Positions 22,696 through 33,145 of a DNA stretch of 64,000 nt are shown one piece after another; the stretch's first letter is position 1, and the number at the start of each line of letters is the position of its first letter. A program made the translations under genes and the position numbers. The stretch comes from Boesenbergia rotunda (lineage: Eukaryota > Streptophyta > Magnoliopsida > Zingiberales > Zingiberaceae): contig JAGFNQ010008771.1 of the NCBI GenBank assembly GCA_024364735.1, positions 1-64,000 of the forward strand, read 5' to 3'. The notes below the pieces were generated by a model, which saw nothing but the letters and a program-made list of their open reading frames with translations, was not told the origin of the DNA and did not search any database.

Positions 22696-23212
22696 TATTT
22701 GGCAAGGTGTAGAATGGTCTAATTGCTCTGGTGTTCTTGAAGTGTGGATCTTGGTTTGCCCTGTATTAGTTTGTTTATCTGATCGAACAATGGATTGCCA
22801 TCAGTGTCTTGTTTGGCATTTGTTATCTTTGAGGTGGATTGATCGGTTCATTTTTTCTTGGGATGGCTGATCTTTATAAGTTACTGTTTTCTATTGGATC
22901 TAGGCAGTGAGCTTTATTAGAGATGTGGATTAGTGTGCCAAGTATGTTTTTGTAAGCTTGATCTATTCACTTTGAAAGGTTGCTGCCGTGTGTAGGAAGA
23001 TTAGCTTGGTTGAATGTTTCCTTTCAGTTTTTTAATCTGCGAGAGTTGGATATTTATTTTATTTCTTTGGATTAGTTTTGAGTGATGAATGTAGAGCCAT
23101 GCTTGGGTTCACTAGAGATGAATCCCAATCATGGTGAGTTAGTTTAATTGAGACTAATCATTAAACTAAGGGTTAATAAATAGATAACACAATTAGGATG
23201 AATTTTGATGAG
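22696..23212. other. Non-coding spacer before the inverted-LTR element
   Basis: No gene is recognisable. The last part (about 23137-23212) is a segment of about 70 bp that is repeated just right of the next element (28323-28390), indicating a local tandem duplication that already existed when the element landed. Confidence 0.5.
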
Positions 23213-23217
23213 TTAGT
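23213..23217. repeat. Target-site duplication TTAGT (left)
   Basis: TTAGT directly precedes TGATCCTGTCGCC; the same 5-mer follows the right end at 28323-28327. The undisturbed sequence GAGTTAGTTTAATT is preserved in the neighbouring repeat at about 23138, which confirms the duplication. Confidence 0.85.
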
Positions 23218-24172
23218 TGATCCTGTCGCCGAGCGTAGTGGAGCCGCAACCGGATGACGGTGTAGCGATGAGTGACGTGGATGCCGACGGGACGTCCTCG
23301 CGCAGAATGACAGCGTCGTGGGGGGTGTCCTCCGACCGAATGGAAGTGGATGTCGCCTGGTGCAGGGCCAACCGACTGGAGGTGAACCTGCTGAGGAAGA
23401 TGACCGTTAGCAACCCAGCCGGGAGACGTCCCGGCAAGGCACTCCGACGGTCAAGTCAGTACTCCGAGGAACAGTAGAAATAATGTAGCACTGGAAAAAT
23501 GAGAGGCTTCGCGCGTGTATGCGTACCTGATAATGAGGATGGGAGTGACTTATATAGCCGGGGAAAAGGACCAAGCATGGCCTGTGTCAGGATTCTCTGA
23601 CAGGGTCAGAAGATATGGTATGGTCTGTCGATTTGAGTATGGCCTGTGTCAGGATTCTCTGACAGGGTCAGAAGATATGGTATGGTTATGTCGATTATAA
23701 CCATCCTTCTTTGTCGTATACTATTTGTCTTGTGTGAGGACAAAGACAGGTTTCTGTAAGTCGACGCCTGTCAGAGAGTGTCAGTTCGTACGAGTGGTGA
23801 CGACCTGTTATCTGCAGCTGGTGCAAGTGTATTTTGTCTTTATCCCAGGGTGATTCCGCGAGAGTGCCCGAGTGGACATCGGGACGGCACGCCCGGACGG
23901 ATATCAAGCATGGGCACAAAGGACGGCCGGGCGGATGCACTCGGCTGAAGGAGGCGTGTAAGCCTTAATGTGGTCGGCCGGGTTTGACCGGCCGGATGAA
24001 CCGCTATATTTATTCTAACCGACCGCCTTGAGTCCGGTCGGCCGGCGAAGCCCCTGGGCTCGGCCAGGACGTTTGTCGAGCTGGCTGCCCGTACAATGAC
24101 GTGGACCTTGAAGCTGGCCAGGTCGTGTGCCACACATCCTGCCCGTATGGTGCCAAATATAGGGCAGGATCA
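23218..24172 (-). repeat. Left LTR-like end (inverted copy)
   Basis: It runs from TGATCCTGTCGCC to GGGCAGGATCA. Read on the minus strand it is a normal LTR, with TATATAAG near 23544-23552 in plus coordinates. It includes a tandem 62-bp duplication at 23577-23700 containing TGTCAG/CTGACA palindromes, also present in the right copy. Confidence 0.8.
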
Positions 24173-25230
24173 ATAGCCTTCCCCTCGAGTCTAGTCGAAG
24201 GAGGCGATCAGTCCGACTGACTGGACTACAAGTGTGTACAACCATTCTGCGGCCGAGCGTTTTTGCCTTATTAATATCTGGCCGGCTTGACACGAGGCTC
24301 AACAGCTGGTGCTGAGTATGCCTGCCCTGTCTGGGCGGAAGAAGATTGTTAGCCGAGAGGGGCGTGGGCCGCCACACACCCTTCTTTTTTTTAACGAGGC
24401 CGTCCGGCTAGACGAAGCGTGCTAGGGGAGTGTGGGCCGCCACGCATCCCCGACTAGCTATTGACATGATGAAGATGTCCGGGCGGATGAAGACTTTGAC
24501 CGGAGGAACGTGGGCCGCCACGTCCTCGTAAATTGTTAATGCGTCCGACCGGACGAATGTTGTTAGTCGATGAGAGGTATGTTGAACACGTTTGGGCGGG
24601 AGAATGTTTGCTTTAAGTTACAAGAAATGTGGTGTCACGCGCCCCCAGATGATTTTCTCGGGATAGCCCGAGTCAGTCAATTAATGGGGACGTGACATTC
24701 TAAGTCGAATGGGGTGATGTGATATGCCCGATGAGACCGGCGCCATAACGGCATCACCTCAGCATTGATGAACCGGGCCACGTGGCGCGCGCTAGTTGGC
24801 CGACCGGGATGCGATTTATCCCCATGATTACGAGTTTTTAATGGCCATTAACGCGCGTAATTCTTTCCGCCACGCGGCAGCTTCCGACTGGCCGACCCGA
24901 CGACGCGCCCTGACGCCGCAGCAGGCGACGTCAGCGCCTGCGGCGCGTTCTTTCGAGGCTGATCGTGGGACGCCTCAACGGCATGGATGAGGCGATCTCC
25001 GTACACGTGGACCGCCATCGGACGGTCTCCCTTCTTTCGGCCAAGCTATAAGTAGGCCTCCGTATTCGCCGAAACCCTCATTTGCTCCACTGTTCTCTCT
25101 AACTCGGTGCTTCTCGCTTCTCGCCGCCGGCTTCGCGTGTCGCCGCCGGTCTCGTGCTTCTCCGTCGGTTAATCTTTTCCGCCACCACCTACGGTCAGAT
25201 TCTCCCTTTTCTTCCCTTTCTTTCTGTTCC
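24173..25230 (+). promoter_or_regulatory. Upstream region and promoter of the internal gene
   Basis: It is GC-rich with many GGCCGCCACG-type repeats (GTGGGCCGCCACG variants near 24367, 24430, 24508). A TATA-like CTATAAGTAGG lies near 25046, followed by a pyrimidine-rich leader with CTCATTTGCTCC and TCTCTAACTC, then the ATG at 25231. The gene therefore seems to have its own promoter instead of relying on an LTR. Confidence 0.55.
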
Positions 25231-27370
25231 ATGGCTACCCCTGCGTGGTATACCTCTGTCGAGTCTTCCCTTTACGACGAGACCGTCTCCGACCTCCGGC
25301 TGGCCTACGACATCCCTGAAAACTACCACATTGCCGTCCCTACAAAGGCAGACAGGCCACACCAGCCCCCGGCTGGCTTCTTTGTGTTTTTCCGGGACCA
25401 ACATATGTCTGGCCTCCGCTACCCTCTTCATCCCTTTATTGTAGACTTCTGTAACTTCTTCCATATTCCTATCTTCCAGCTTTCTCCCAACGCCATTCGT
25501 ATATTGTGTAATATAATAGTTCTCTTTACCCTTTACCGAGTCCCCCTCCGACCGGAGGTTCTGTATTTCTTTTATTACCCGAAGAAACAGGAGGTCGGGA
25601 ATTTCTTTCTCCAAGCCCGGGCCAAATTATCCATAGTGGAGAATATTCCTTCCTCGAATAAGGGATGGAAAACTCATTTCTTCTTCATAAGTCCTCCGAC
25701 CAGCCCTGGGTTCCCGGTCGGATGGGTCGAAGACATGCCCCCTATAGCTCCCTTAAGAAACTTTAAATCCGACCCCTTATTTATAAGGGCTGCTTCTCTA
25801 TTCGGTGGCCTACACTTCGACGGCATGAAACTTCTCAACGACGCCGTCTTGTACATATTTGGGCTAAGCCGAGTGCCTGCCGCCTTGCCCGGCACCTTCT
25901 GTAAGTCATTTTTTGTTTCGTACTTCTTTCTCCCTAACTCAACATCTTCTGATTTTGCAGCCGAGATGATGTGGGAAGTGGCCCTCGATGAGGCCATCGG
26001 CCTGGATGATGAAGAATTAAACGCCCGGGCGGCCGAGCAACTGCGTCTACGCCAGGCCAGTCTGCCCGATCAACCTACGATTCCTGAGAGCGCGGAGCCC
26101 ACCCCTCCGGCTCCTTTTGTCCAACCAGCGACGACTGGTTCTAGGGAGCCGGTCGGCTCATCCAAATCTTCTGCCCAGGCAAAATCCACCGGCAAGCAGA
26201 AGGTTCAGCCTTCCAAGCGGAAGGCCAGCGCTTCTATCCGTATAGAGGAACCGACAGAGGTAGGCCGGTCCTCTTCTGAATCTCCCGACCCGGAACCTTT
26301 GCAGAGGCGCTCGAGGACTTCTGGGTCGGGCTCTCATTCTCAACCTGCAGAGGCAACTGCCAACCCAGCTAGAGCGAGCCGGTCAGCTGACGCACCGGGT
26401 TCGTCTCGTTCGGGGGAGCGGCGTTCGCAGCCGTGTGGCTATGGCGTATATCTTCCCTCGGTCGACCCAGCGACCCCCTTCGAAGTCCAGCAGCGGCTTA
26501 CCCTTTACGGGGAATTGGCGGACTGCTGGGAGCAGGGTATGAGGGAGGGGACTTCCCGACCCCCGATCCGACTGGCAGACCAATTCCTTCAGGATGCTAC
26601 GCATGTAAGTCGGATGCTTTGATGCTTAATCACCTTGTTTCTTTCTAACTTTTTTATTGTAGTTTTGGGCCTCCTGCTCGAGCGTCGCCTATTCCCTGGT
26701 TATCAACACCAGGGGACGCCGAGCGGCCGAGCGGCAGCTTGCAGAATTGGAGCTCCGCCAGGCGCACGCTAACTTACCGGCCGGCGAAGAGGGCACCACT
26801 ATTCTCCGTTCGGAGATACTGGACCTGAAGGAGAAACTTCGTTCCGCCGAGGCGCGACTGACGGAGGAAATCACCCGAGCGGAGGCAGCCGAGCGGGCGT
26901 ATGCCCGATCTTCCTCCCTGCACGCCACCCTTGAGCAGGAGAGGAAGAAGGCTTTGGCCATGCAGCGTCGTTCCCGATCGGACCTCGACAAGAAGGCTGT
27001 CGAGGCCCAAGCCTTGAAGGCGGAACTGGACAAGATGATGAAGTCTTCTGAGGATCTCCGGGCAACCCTGAACGAAAAAGAGCAGGAGCTGGCGACTCGG
27101 GAGTCGGGCTTTAATGCCAAGGAGAAGGCTTTAGACGCCCGCGAAGACGAGCTCCGCTTATCTGAAGGACTGCTGGCTTCTCAAGCCGTTGCCTTGGAGG
27201 AGAAGGACAAGGAGCTTGCTAACCTCCGGGCGGAAATTGACAACCTGAAGCTACATCAAGCAGGCGAGCCCGCCCGGATGGAGGCACACCGCTTGGCTTA
27301 CATCAATTCTAAAGAGTTCGGCAAGCAGTTGGGCAAGCGGACATCTGGCATGTTCAAGATGGGCTATTGA
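25231..27370 (+). CDS. Transposon-associated protein (plant 'putative gypsy-type transposon' domain)
   Basis: Three exons are inferred: 25231-25900, 25961-26604 and 26663-27370, with introns of 60 and 58 nt (GTAAGT...GCAG and GTAAGT...TGTAG), joined in phase 0 to give about 673 aa. The first 210 residues resemble the conserved domain annotated in plant genomes as putative gypsy-type transposon (PF04195, from memory), with PPAGFF, GLRYPLHPF and QLSPNA. A Ser/Pro/Arg-rich linker follows (about 260-420). The C-terminal third is a long Glu/Lys/Ala-rich predicted coiled coil. The biochemical role of the family is unknown. The stop codon TGA is the first three bases of the right LTR (27368), so the natural C-terminus was probably cut off by the LTR junction. 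No nucleic-acid enzyme motif is seen. Confidence 0.7.
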
Positions 27371-28322
27371 TCCTGCCCTATATTTGGCACCATACGGGCA
27401 GGGTGTGTGGCACACGACCTGGCCAGCTTCAAGGTCCACGTCATTGTACGGGCAGCCAGCTCGACAAACGTCCTGGCCGAGCCCAGGGGCTTCGCCGGCC
27501 GACCGGACTCAAGGCGGTCGGTTAGAATAAATATAGCGGTTCATCCGGCCGGTCAAACCCGGCCGACCACATTAAGGCTTACACGCCTCCTTCAGCCGAG
27601 TGCATCCGCCCGGCCGTCCTTTGTGCCCATGCTTGATATCCGTCCGGGCGTGCCGTCCCGATGTCCACTCGGGCACTCTCGCGGAATCACCCTGGGATAA
27701 AGACAAAATACACTTGCACCAGCTGCAGATAACAGGTCGTCACCACTCGTACGAACTGACACTCTCTGACAGGCGCCGACTTACAGAAACCTGTCTTTGT
27801 CCTCACACAAGACAAATAGTATACGACAAAGAAGGATGATTATAATCGACATAACCATACCATATCTTCTGACCCTGTCAGAGAATCCTGACACAGGCCA
27901 TACTCAAATCGACAGACCATACCATATCTTCTGACCCTGTCAGAGAATCCTGACACAGGCCATGCTTGGTCCTTTTCCCCGGCTATATAAGCCACTCCCA
28001 TCCTCATTATCAGGTACGCATACACGCGCGAAGCCTCTCATTTTTCCAGTGCTCCATTATTTCTACTGTTCCTCGGAGTACTGACTTGACCGTCGGAGTG
28101 CCTTGCCGGGACGTCTCCCGGCTGGGTTGCTAACGGTCATCTTCCTCAGCAGGTTCACCTCCAGTCGGTTGGCCCTGCACCAGGCGACATCCACTTCCAT
28201 TCGGTCGGAGGACACCCCCCACGACGCTGTCATTCTGCGCGAGGACGTCCCGTCGGCATCCACGTCACTCATCGCTACACCGTCATCCGGTTGCGGCTCC
28301 ACTACGCTCGGCGACAGGATCA
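27368..28322 (+). repeat. Right LTR-like end
   Basis: It runs from TGATCCTGCCC to GCGACAGGATCA in plus orientation, with a TATA box (CTATATAAG) near 27983 and a leader starting around CTCATTATCAGG. It carries the reverse complement of the left end, including the 62-bp tandem repeat (27840-27965). Confidence 0.8.
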
Positions 28323-28327
28323 TTAGT
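28323..28327. repeat. Target-site duplication TTAGT (right)
   Basis: It follows CAGGATCA directly and pairs with 23213-23217. Confidence 0.85.
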
Positions 28328-29293
28328 TTAATTGAGACTAATCATTAAATTAAGGGTTAATAAATAGATAACACAATTAGGACGAATCCTAATTAAATCT
28401 GGAAATTGACCTGTTGCTATGTGTTAAAGTAGCTAATTGTACTTTTGACATAAGACCCTAATTGACACGGATTAGCTGGACGGGAGGTTCTTTCCAATAT
28501 TATATACGTCATTTACGAGGTGGATACCTCTTGACTTATCTCTGCGGATATTGTCATATTTTCTATGCATGATTTATTTATACATAGCAGTAGGATTATA
28601 GCTTTATCCGCCTTTGATTATCCCTGCTTGATACTTGCTGCTTGACCTTTGAGATACTTAAATTTTATTGTCAATACAGTCTCAATGCTTGATACTCTTA
28701 TTTTGTAGAGTACACACATGTGTGTGTATGCATAGGAGTCTTTGTGTGTCATATGACACTTGACATTTATTAATATCTTGTATTATTATATGTATATTTA
28801 GTAGTTTATTTGTAGGTCATGATTCGTGTTTTTAGACCTGTGCATGCCATATTGAGATTTAATTGGTAGGTGTTGCATGTATTAGTGTCATGCATCATAT
28901 TTGCATTATTGCATAATTGACGATCCTTGACTCCCTTGTGGTTGAGACGGATAGTCAGTCATATCAGGATCTGCACACACTACCACTCATGGGTTAGTGG
29001 TACTATCAGAAGAATGTGTGCAGTTGTCCTATCATGGCTCCGCTTGACTGCTCAAGGGTAGTGGAATCCGTAGCGTGGTAGCAGACAGGGATCCCTCCTC
29101 TTTTCGGTGATACGAGGAGATGAGAGTGATATTCCCTCATATGATTTGGGATGGGATGTGTGTGTCATCCGCCAGCATCTTGTCCATCGGTCACTTAGGA
29201 GTAGTGATGACAGAGTGCATACAGTTGTCATATCCCTGCCCACTCGACCTCACCCATGACCGGTGACGGTGGCTGACTGGCGTCAGCGGTGGC
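28328..29293. other. Non-coding spacer
   Basis: It starts with the second copy of the segment of about 70 bp seen at 23137-23212. The remainder is AT-rich with no recognisable gene; around 28970-29250 there are short ATCC/GATGAC phrases but no open frame of note. Confidence 0.4.
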
Positions 29294-30223
29294 TGTTGGA
29301 GCAATCGGCCCTAAGATGGTCCGGAGTGACCATGAGTTTTGATGTTTGGGCAAATGGTTTAAGTTAGGTTTACCCTTGTATTTGATATGCGTATGTGGAG
29401 TGTGCAGGTTGTATAGGTTACGCATATGGACCTGACTGGACGACCTCAATACGGTGAAGGATGACATGGAGGCCAACTGGAGGCTGGCGTGCGCATCTGA
29501 GGGACCATGGAGTGCAGGGACGATGAGCTGATGGGCGCAGACTTCGAGGCGTACGTGAAGGGTGGCATGGAGGCAAGCTGGAGGCTTGCGTGCGCATCCG
29601 AGGGACGAGGGCCGAAGATGAAGAGGGCGCGAAAGCAACAGTCGAGGCTGCGGAAGAGGAGTCAGTCGAGTCGTGAGGGTCGAGTGCTGTGTGAATGTAC
29701 TCGGGAAGGGATTCAGCTAGGGACCAGTCGACTGCCCTGGGGGCAGTCGACTGGTAGGTGGCTGGTGAGCTGGCAAATTCGAACGTTGGGAGTGTCAACG
29801 GTCGAATTTGGCTGGCACCAGTCGACTGCCCTGGGGGCAGTCAACTGGTAGCGAGAAATCAGTCCCGAGTCCTATTTAAAGAGGACTTCGTGGTGGTTGA
29901 GTTTCTTGACGAAACTTGCTTGGATAGGGCAATTTAGTAGTCTTGTATACTCAGGAAGTGTCCTTGGTGTTGTGGCGAGGTTTCTCCACCCACAAGGAGC
30001 GACGAGTTCTAGCCGGAGGTTATCCGGGGTTTGATCCACCGACGGATTGTTGGATTAGTCACCCGACCGGGGTGGATACCAACTAAAATCCGGTTGTTAG
30101 CATTGTTTGTTTCTTATTTACTTTGCATATTATTGTTTCCGCTGCGCTAACAACTTTGTAGAGATCAAAACGACGAAGAAGTGCTATTCACCCCCCCTCT
30201 AGCACACCATAAACGATCCATCA
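29294..30223 (+). repeat. Solo LTR of family B
   Basis: It starts TGTTGGAGCAATC and ends near ATCCATCA, about 930 bp. It shares with the B1 LTR the opening (GGTCCGGAGTGACCATG), the roughly 100-bp internal duplication (near 29450-29610), the CAGTCGACTG pairs (29725-29847), a TATTTAAA box at 29873-29880, and CCACCCACAAGGAGC downstream. No internal sequence adjoins. The flanking 5-mers GTGGC and ATGGT are not identical, so the duplication has decayed or the end is slightly off. Confidence 0.75.
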
Positions 30224-30929
30224 ATGGTCATGTCATTGCATCATATGCATGAACGTATAAATTGCATTTGCTTGTGTTTGAGTTATGATTACTGCATTTG
30301 GATGATATGTACATACAGAAGGTATTTTTGCGTATGGTTTGGTGACCTTGCATCTCTTGTGTACACGAGCTTACCCCTGGAGAGTTCAGGTTCGGGGGTT
30401 TATGATCTTCCTACCCCGCAGGTGGATTTGACAGTAGTATATACATATATTCAGTTTTCTAGTCATGTATTCTGATTATTCCTATGAGATTGTATCTGCT
30501 TGATTCTATATTGCTTTTGTATAATCTTTTTACAGCCATGCATATCTATCAATATATATATCCTTGGAGTCCCTCTAGACTCATCATCGTTTGTCTGTTT
30601 TCTCTTTTCAGGATGATGCCGCCAGGCGAGCCCAACAACTAGTCTCTTCCTTTATATCGGTGTTGATTCACTGTATATTTTTCTTTTTTCTTTACGGTTG
30701 GATGTATTTTCATTTCCTTATGTTATGAACTTGTACGTGATATGGTTTTATGTATTTGTGTGTTGGACTACCCGGAGGGCAATGTGGTGTTTGGTTGCTA
30801 TACTTTATTCATTTCTTTTTTTGTTCTATATGATAGTTACCAGCTGTGCTAACTATGATATGTTTGTGAATGCCATAGAAGTCATATTATACATGTATAG
30901 GGTTTCATATTGTTCGTCGTATGGGGGAG
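30224..30929. other. Spacer between the solo LTR and element A
   Basis: It is T-rich with two short open frames that I do not recognise. No feature is supported. It ends GGGGGAG directly before the LTR of element A. Confidence 0.4.
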
Positions 30930-31047
30930 TGTTGATGCAGTCTGACCCTGATTATTGTTTTGGTGTTGACACCGATTTTAGTTTAGGTTGATGTTGATTA
31001 TGATTATGGTTAAGTCCTGATCGGGGATTAGGCATGGTATGGAAAAT

Positions 31048-31456
31048 CCTAGCTTGGAAGGCTAGGTGTTGGAAAATCCTAACCTAGAGGGTTATGTGCG
31101 GGAAATCCTAGCTTGGAGGGCTAGGTGTTGGAAAAGACCTAATTCGGAAGGGTTGGGTGAAAATTCCTAGCTTGGAGGGCTAGGTGAAAAGTACTAACTT
31201 GGAGGGTTAGGTGAAAAGTCCCAACTTAGAGGGTTAGGTGAAAAATTCCTGGCTTGGAGGGTCAGGTCCTAGCTTGGAGGGCTAGGTTTGGAAAAGTCCT
31301 AATTCGGAAGAGTTGGGTGAAAAATCCTAGCTTGGAGGGCTAGGTGAAAAGTCCTAACTTGGAGGGTTAGGTGAAAATTCCCAACTTGGAGGGTTAGGTA
31401 AAAAAGTCCTAGCTTGGAGGGCTAGGTTGGATGAAATCCTAGCTTGGAGGGCTAGG
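31048..31456 (+). repeat. Covarying hairpin array in the 5' LTR of A
   Basis: About a dozen and a half units occur of the form CCTAGC-TTGGAGG-GCTAGG, each able to form a 6-bp stem with a 7-nt loop. The arms vary together: CCTAAC pairs with GTTAGG, CCTAGC with GCTAGG, CCTGGC with GTCAGG (one G-U). Units are separated by purine-rich GTGAAAAGT-type spacers. Confidence 0.75.
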
Positions 31457-31468
31457 TTTGAGTCCCTG

Positions 31469-32065
31469 GATCGGTCTGGTGACCGATCAGGGAAGTTGGC
31501 ACGCTGCTCCTTCATGGATCGGTCTGGTGACCGATCCAGCGATGACTGATCGGTCTGGTGACCGATCAGGGAGCGCACAGTGAGGTTGGGAACCTACTGT
31601 GTGGCTCCTGATCGGTCTGGTGACCGATCAGGGAGCAGGCCGTTGCCTCGTTGCTTGGCTCCTGATCGGTCCGGTGACCGATCAGGGAGCAGGCAGCTTC
31701 CTCACTGCCTTGCTCCTGATCGGTCTGGTGACCGATCAGGGAGCACTCAGTGAGTTGAGTTCCCCCGCTGATCAGTTCGTGAACGGTCCGGTGACCGATC
31801 AAAGACTTAGGATTTGATTTCCGCGGTTACTGTTCACTCAGACGTGGACCGATCAGGCTTGAGCCTGATCGGACAGTGTCTGTCCTGATCGGTCTAGTGA
31901 CCGATCAGGCTTCACTCTGATCGGTCTGGTGACCGATCAGGCTTCACTCTGAATGGTCTGGTGACCGATCAGGCTTGTGTCGCCGCGAGAGCTGGGAGTC
32001 CCAGCAAAGCGGTGGATCGGTCTGGTGACTGACCCACGAGCCCTGGATCGGTCCGGTGACCGATC
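31469..32065 (+). promoter_or_regulatory. GATCGGTC dyad array in the 5' LTR of A
   Basis: More than ten copies of GATCGGTCTGGTGACCGATC or close variants occur: an 8-bp inverted repeat around a 4-base spacer (TGGT, CGGT). Spacing between dyads is irregular and the sequence between them is unrelated, so this is a cluster of sites and not a simple satellite. The same dyads recur upstream of ORF3 of the same element. Confidence 0.6.
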
Positions 32066-33089
32066 ACTTTAATTCAAAATACACCGTCAGACGCTCTGAT
32101 CGCGTCTGAACATATCTGATTCTCTGCGCTTAACATCTGATACACGATTTTCTGCTTGATATGCTGTGCTAACACTCTGATTGAGCTGCAGATGACAGGG
32201 AAGGATTCAAACACTCAAGGAGAGTCAATGGAGGCCTTTCCTTGGAGCAGGTTTGTCCGTTTTCCATCTCAGATTGCAACGGACACTGGCGCCGGCTGGA
32301 GCTGCTGACTGGGGCTGGTCTGAGGGAAGCTTAGGGAGTCCAGAAGAGCTCAGTGGTGGCTGGTGGTTGCAGGAGAGCAGCTGGAGGCTGGAGTGAGGTG
32401 GTGTCACTTGGTGCTCAATGGAGAAACAAAAGGGCGCAGAGGAGAAGAGAAGAGGAGAGTTCGCTGAAACGATTTCTGGCTTAGTTCTTGCTGCGCGTTT
32501 GTGTTCTCTACATCTTGCTTGTGCGTTCTGAAATTCCATCATCTTGAGCAAGCTACTGCAATCTTGAAGCAACCATCCCTTGCTTGAGCACTTGGAGGAA
32601 GGAACAAGAGGCTTTGAGTCCAACGGCGAGAAGACACGAAGAAAGGGTTCTTGCGTGAGATCGTTGCTGGGTGGAGCTCGGAAGAAGCTTGCTGTGTTCT
32701 TGTCTGTGCTAAGTGCTAAGTAAGATCTTTCTTGTGTTTCATTGTGCTTAAAACTATATCTTTGATTGAAACGCTGTGGAGAGGTTACTCCACCGAGAAG
32801 GAGGTTGCTTTCTATCCGGAACTTCCGGGGCTTGATCTGCCGACGATCAAGGGATCGCCCACCTTAAGGGCACGCCAAGGAGTAGGGGAAAGTTATCCCC
32901 GAATCTTGTAAACCCTCTTGTTAGCGTCTTGCATGTGCGCTTAGCTTAGGGTTTTGATTTTCTGCATACTCTGTTTCTATTCTTTCCGCTGTGCTACTAA
33001 ACGGTTTAAGTGCAGAATTTTGATAAGTGCTAAAGTTCAAGTGATTGACTATATTCACCCCCCCCTCTAGCCATCCGAGTTCCAACAAG

Positions 33090-33101
33090 TGGTATCAGAG
33101 C
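33090..33101 (+). other. Primer binding site of element A
   Basis: TGGTATCAGAGC lies two bases after the LTR end CCAACA. It is complementary to initiator tRNA-Met. Confidence 0.9.
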
Positions 33102-33145
33102 TTGGGGCTCTGTTTTTATGGATTAACAACCGAGAGCTATCATCC

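Larger units (their letters stand above)
23218..28322 (+). mobile_element. LTR-type element with terminal LTRs in inverted orientation
   Basis: The element is 5105 bp with a 5-bp target duplication and TG...CA ends, all standard for an LTR retrotransposon. But its two 955-bp ends (23218-24172 and 27368-28322) are reverse complements instead of direct repeats. They differ at only about five positions by eye, so the event is recent. The right copy lies in the sense direction of the internal gene, with its TATA box (CTATATAAG) at about 27983-27991. The inversion extends six bases inward (ATAGCC / GGCTAT). There is no primer site, polypurine tract, gag or pol. The internal part carries one spliced gene with its own promoter. 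Confidence 0.8.
30930..33087 (+). repeat. 5' LTR of copia element A
   Basis: It runs from TGTTGATGCAG to GTTCCAACA (2158 bp) and is followed by the tRNA-Met primer site at 33090-33101. In order it holds: an array of about 19-nt hairpins (31048-31456), an array of GATCGGTC/GACCGATC dyads (31469-32065), a leader-like region with CACTCAAGGAGAGTC, and a C-run before the end. The partner is 41175-43306. No obvious TATA box was found. Confidence 0.88.

Noticed and set aside
23840..28348. Short ORFs inside the inverted LTRs (for example 97, 86 and 81 aa)
   Set aside because: They appear twice because the arms are duplicated and lie in both senses; no domain and no start context of note.
31469..32065. 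CRISPR-like array of GATCGGTC repeats
   Set aside because: Repeats are palindromic dyads with irregular spacing inside a plant LTR; spacers vary widely in length and no cas gene is present.
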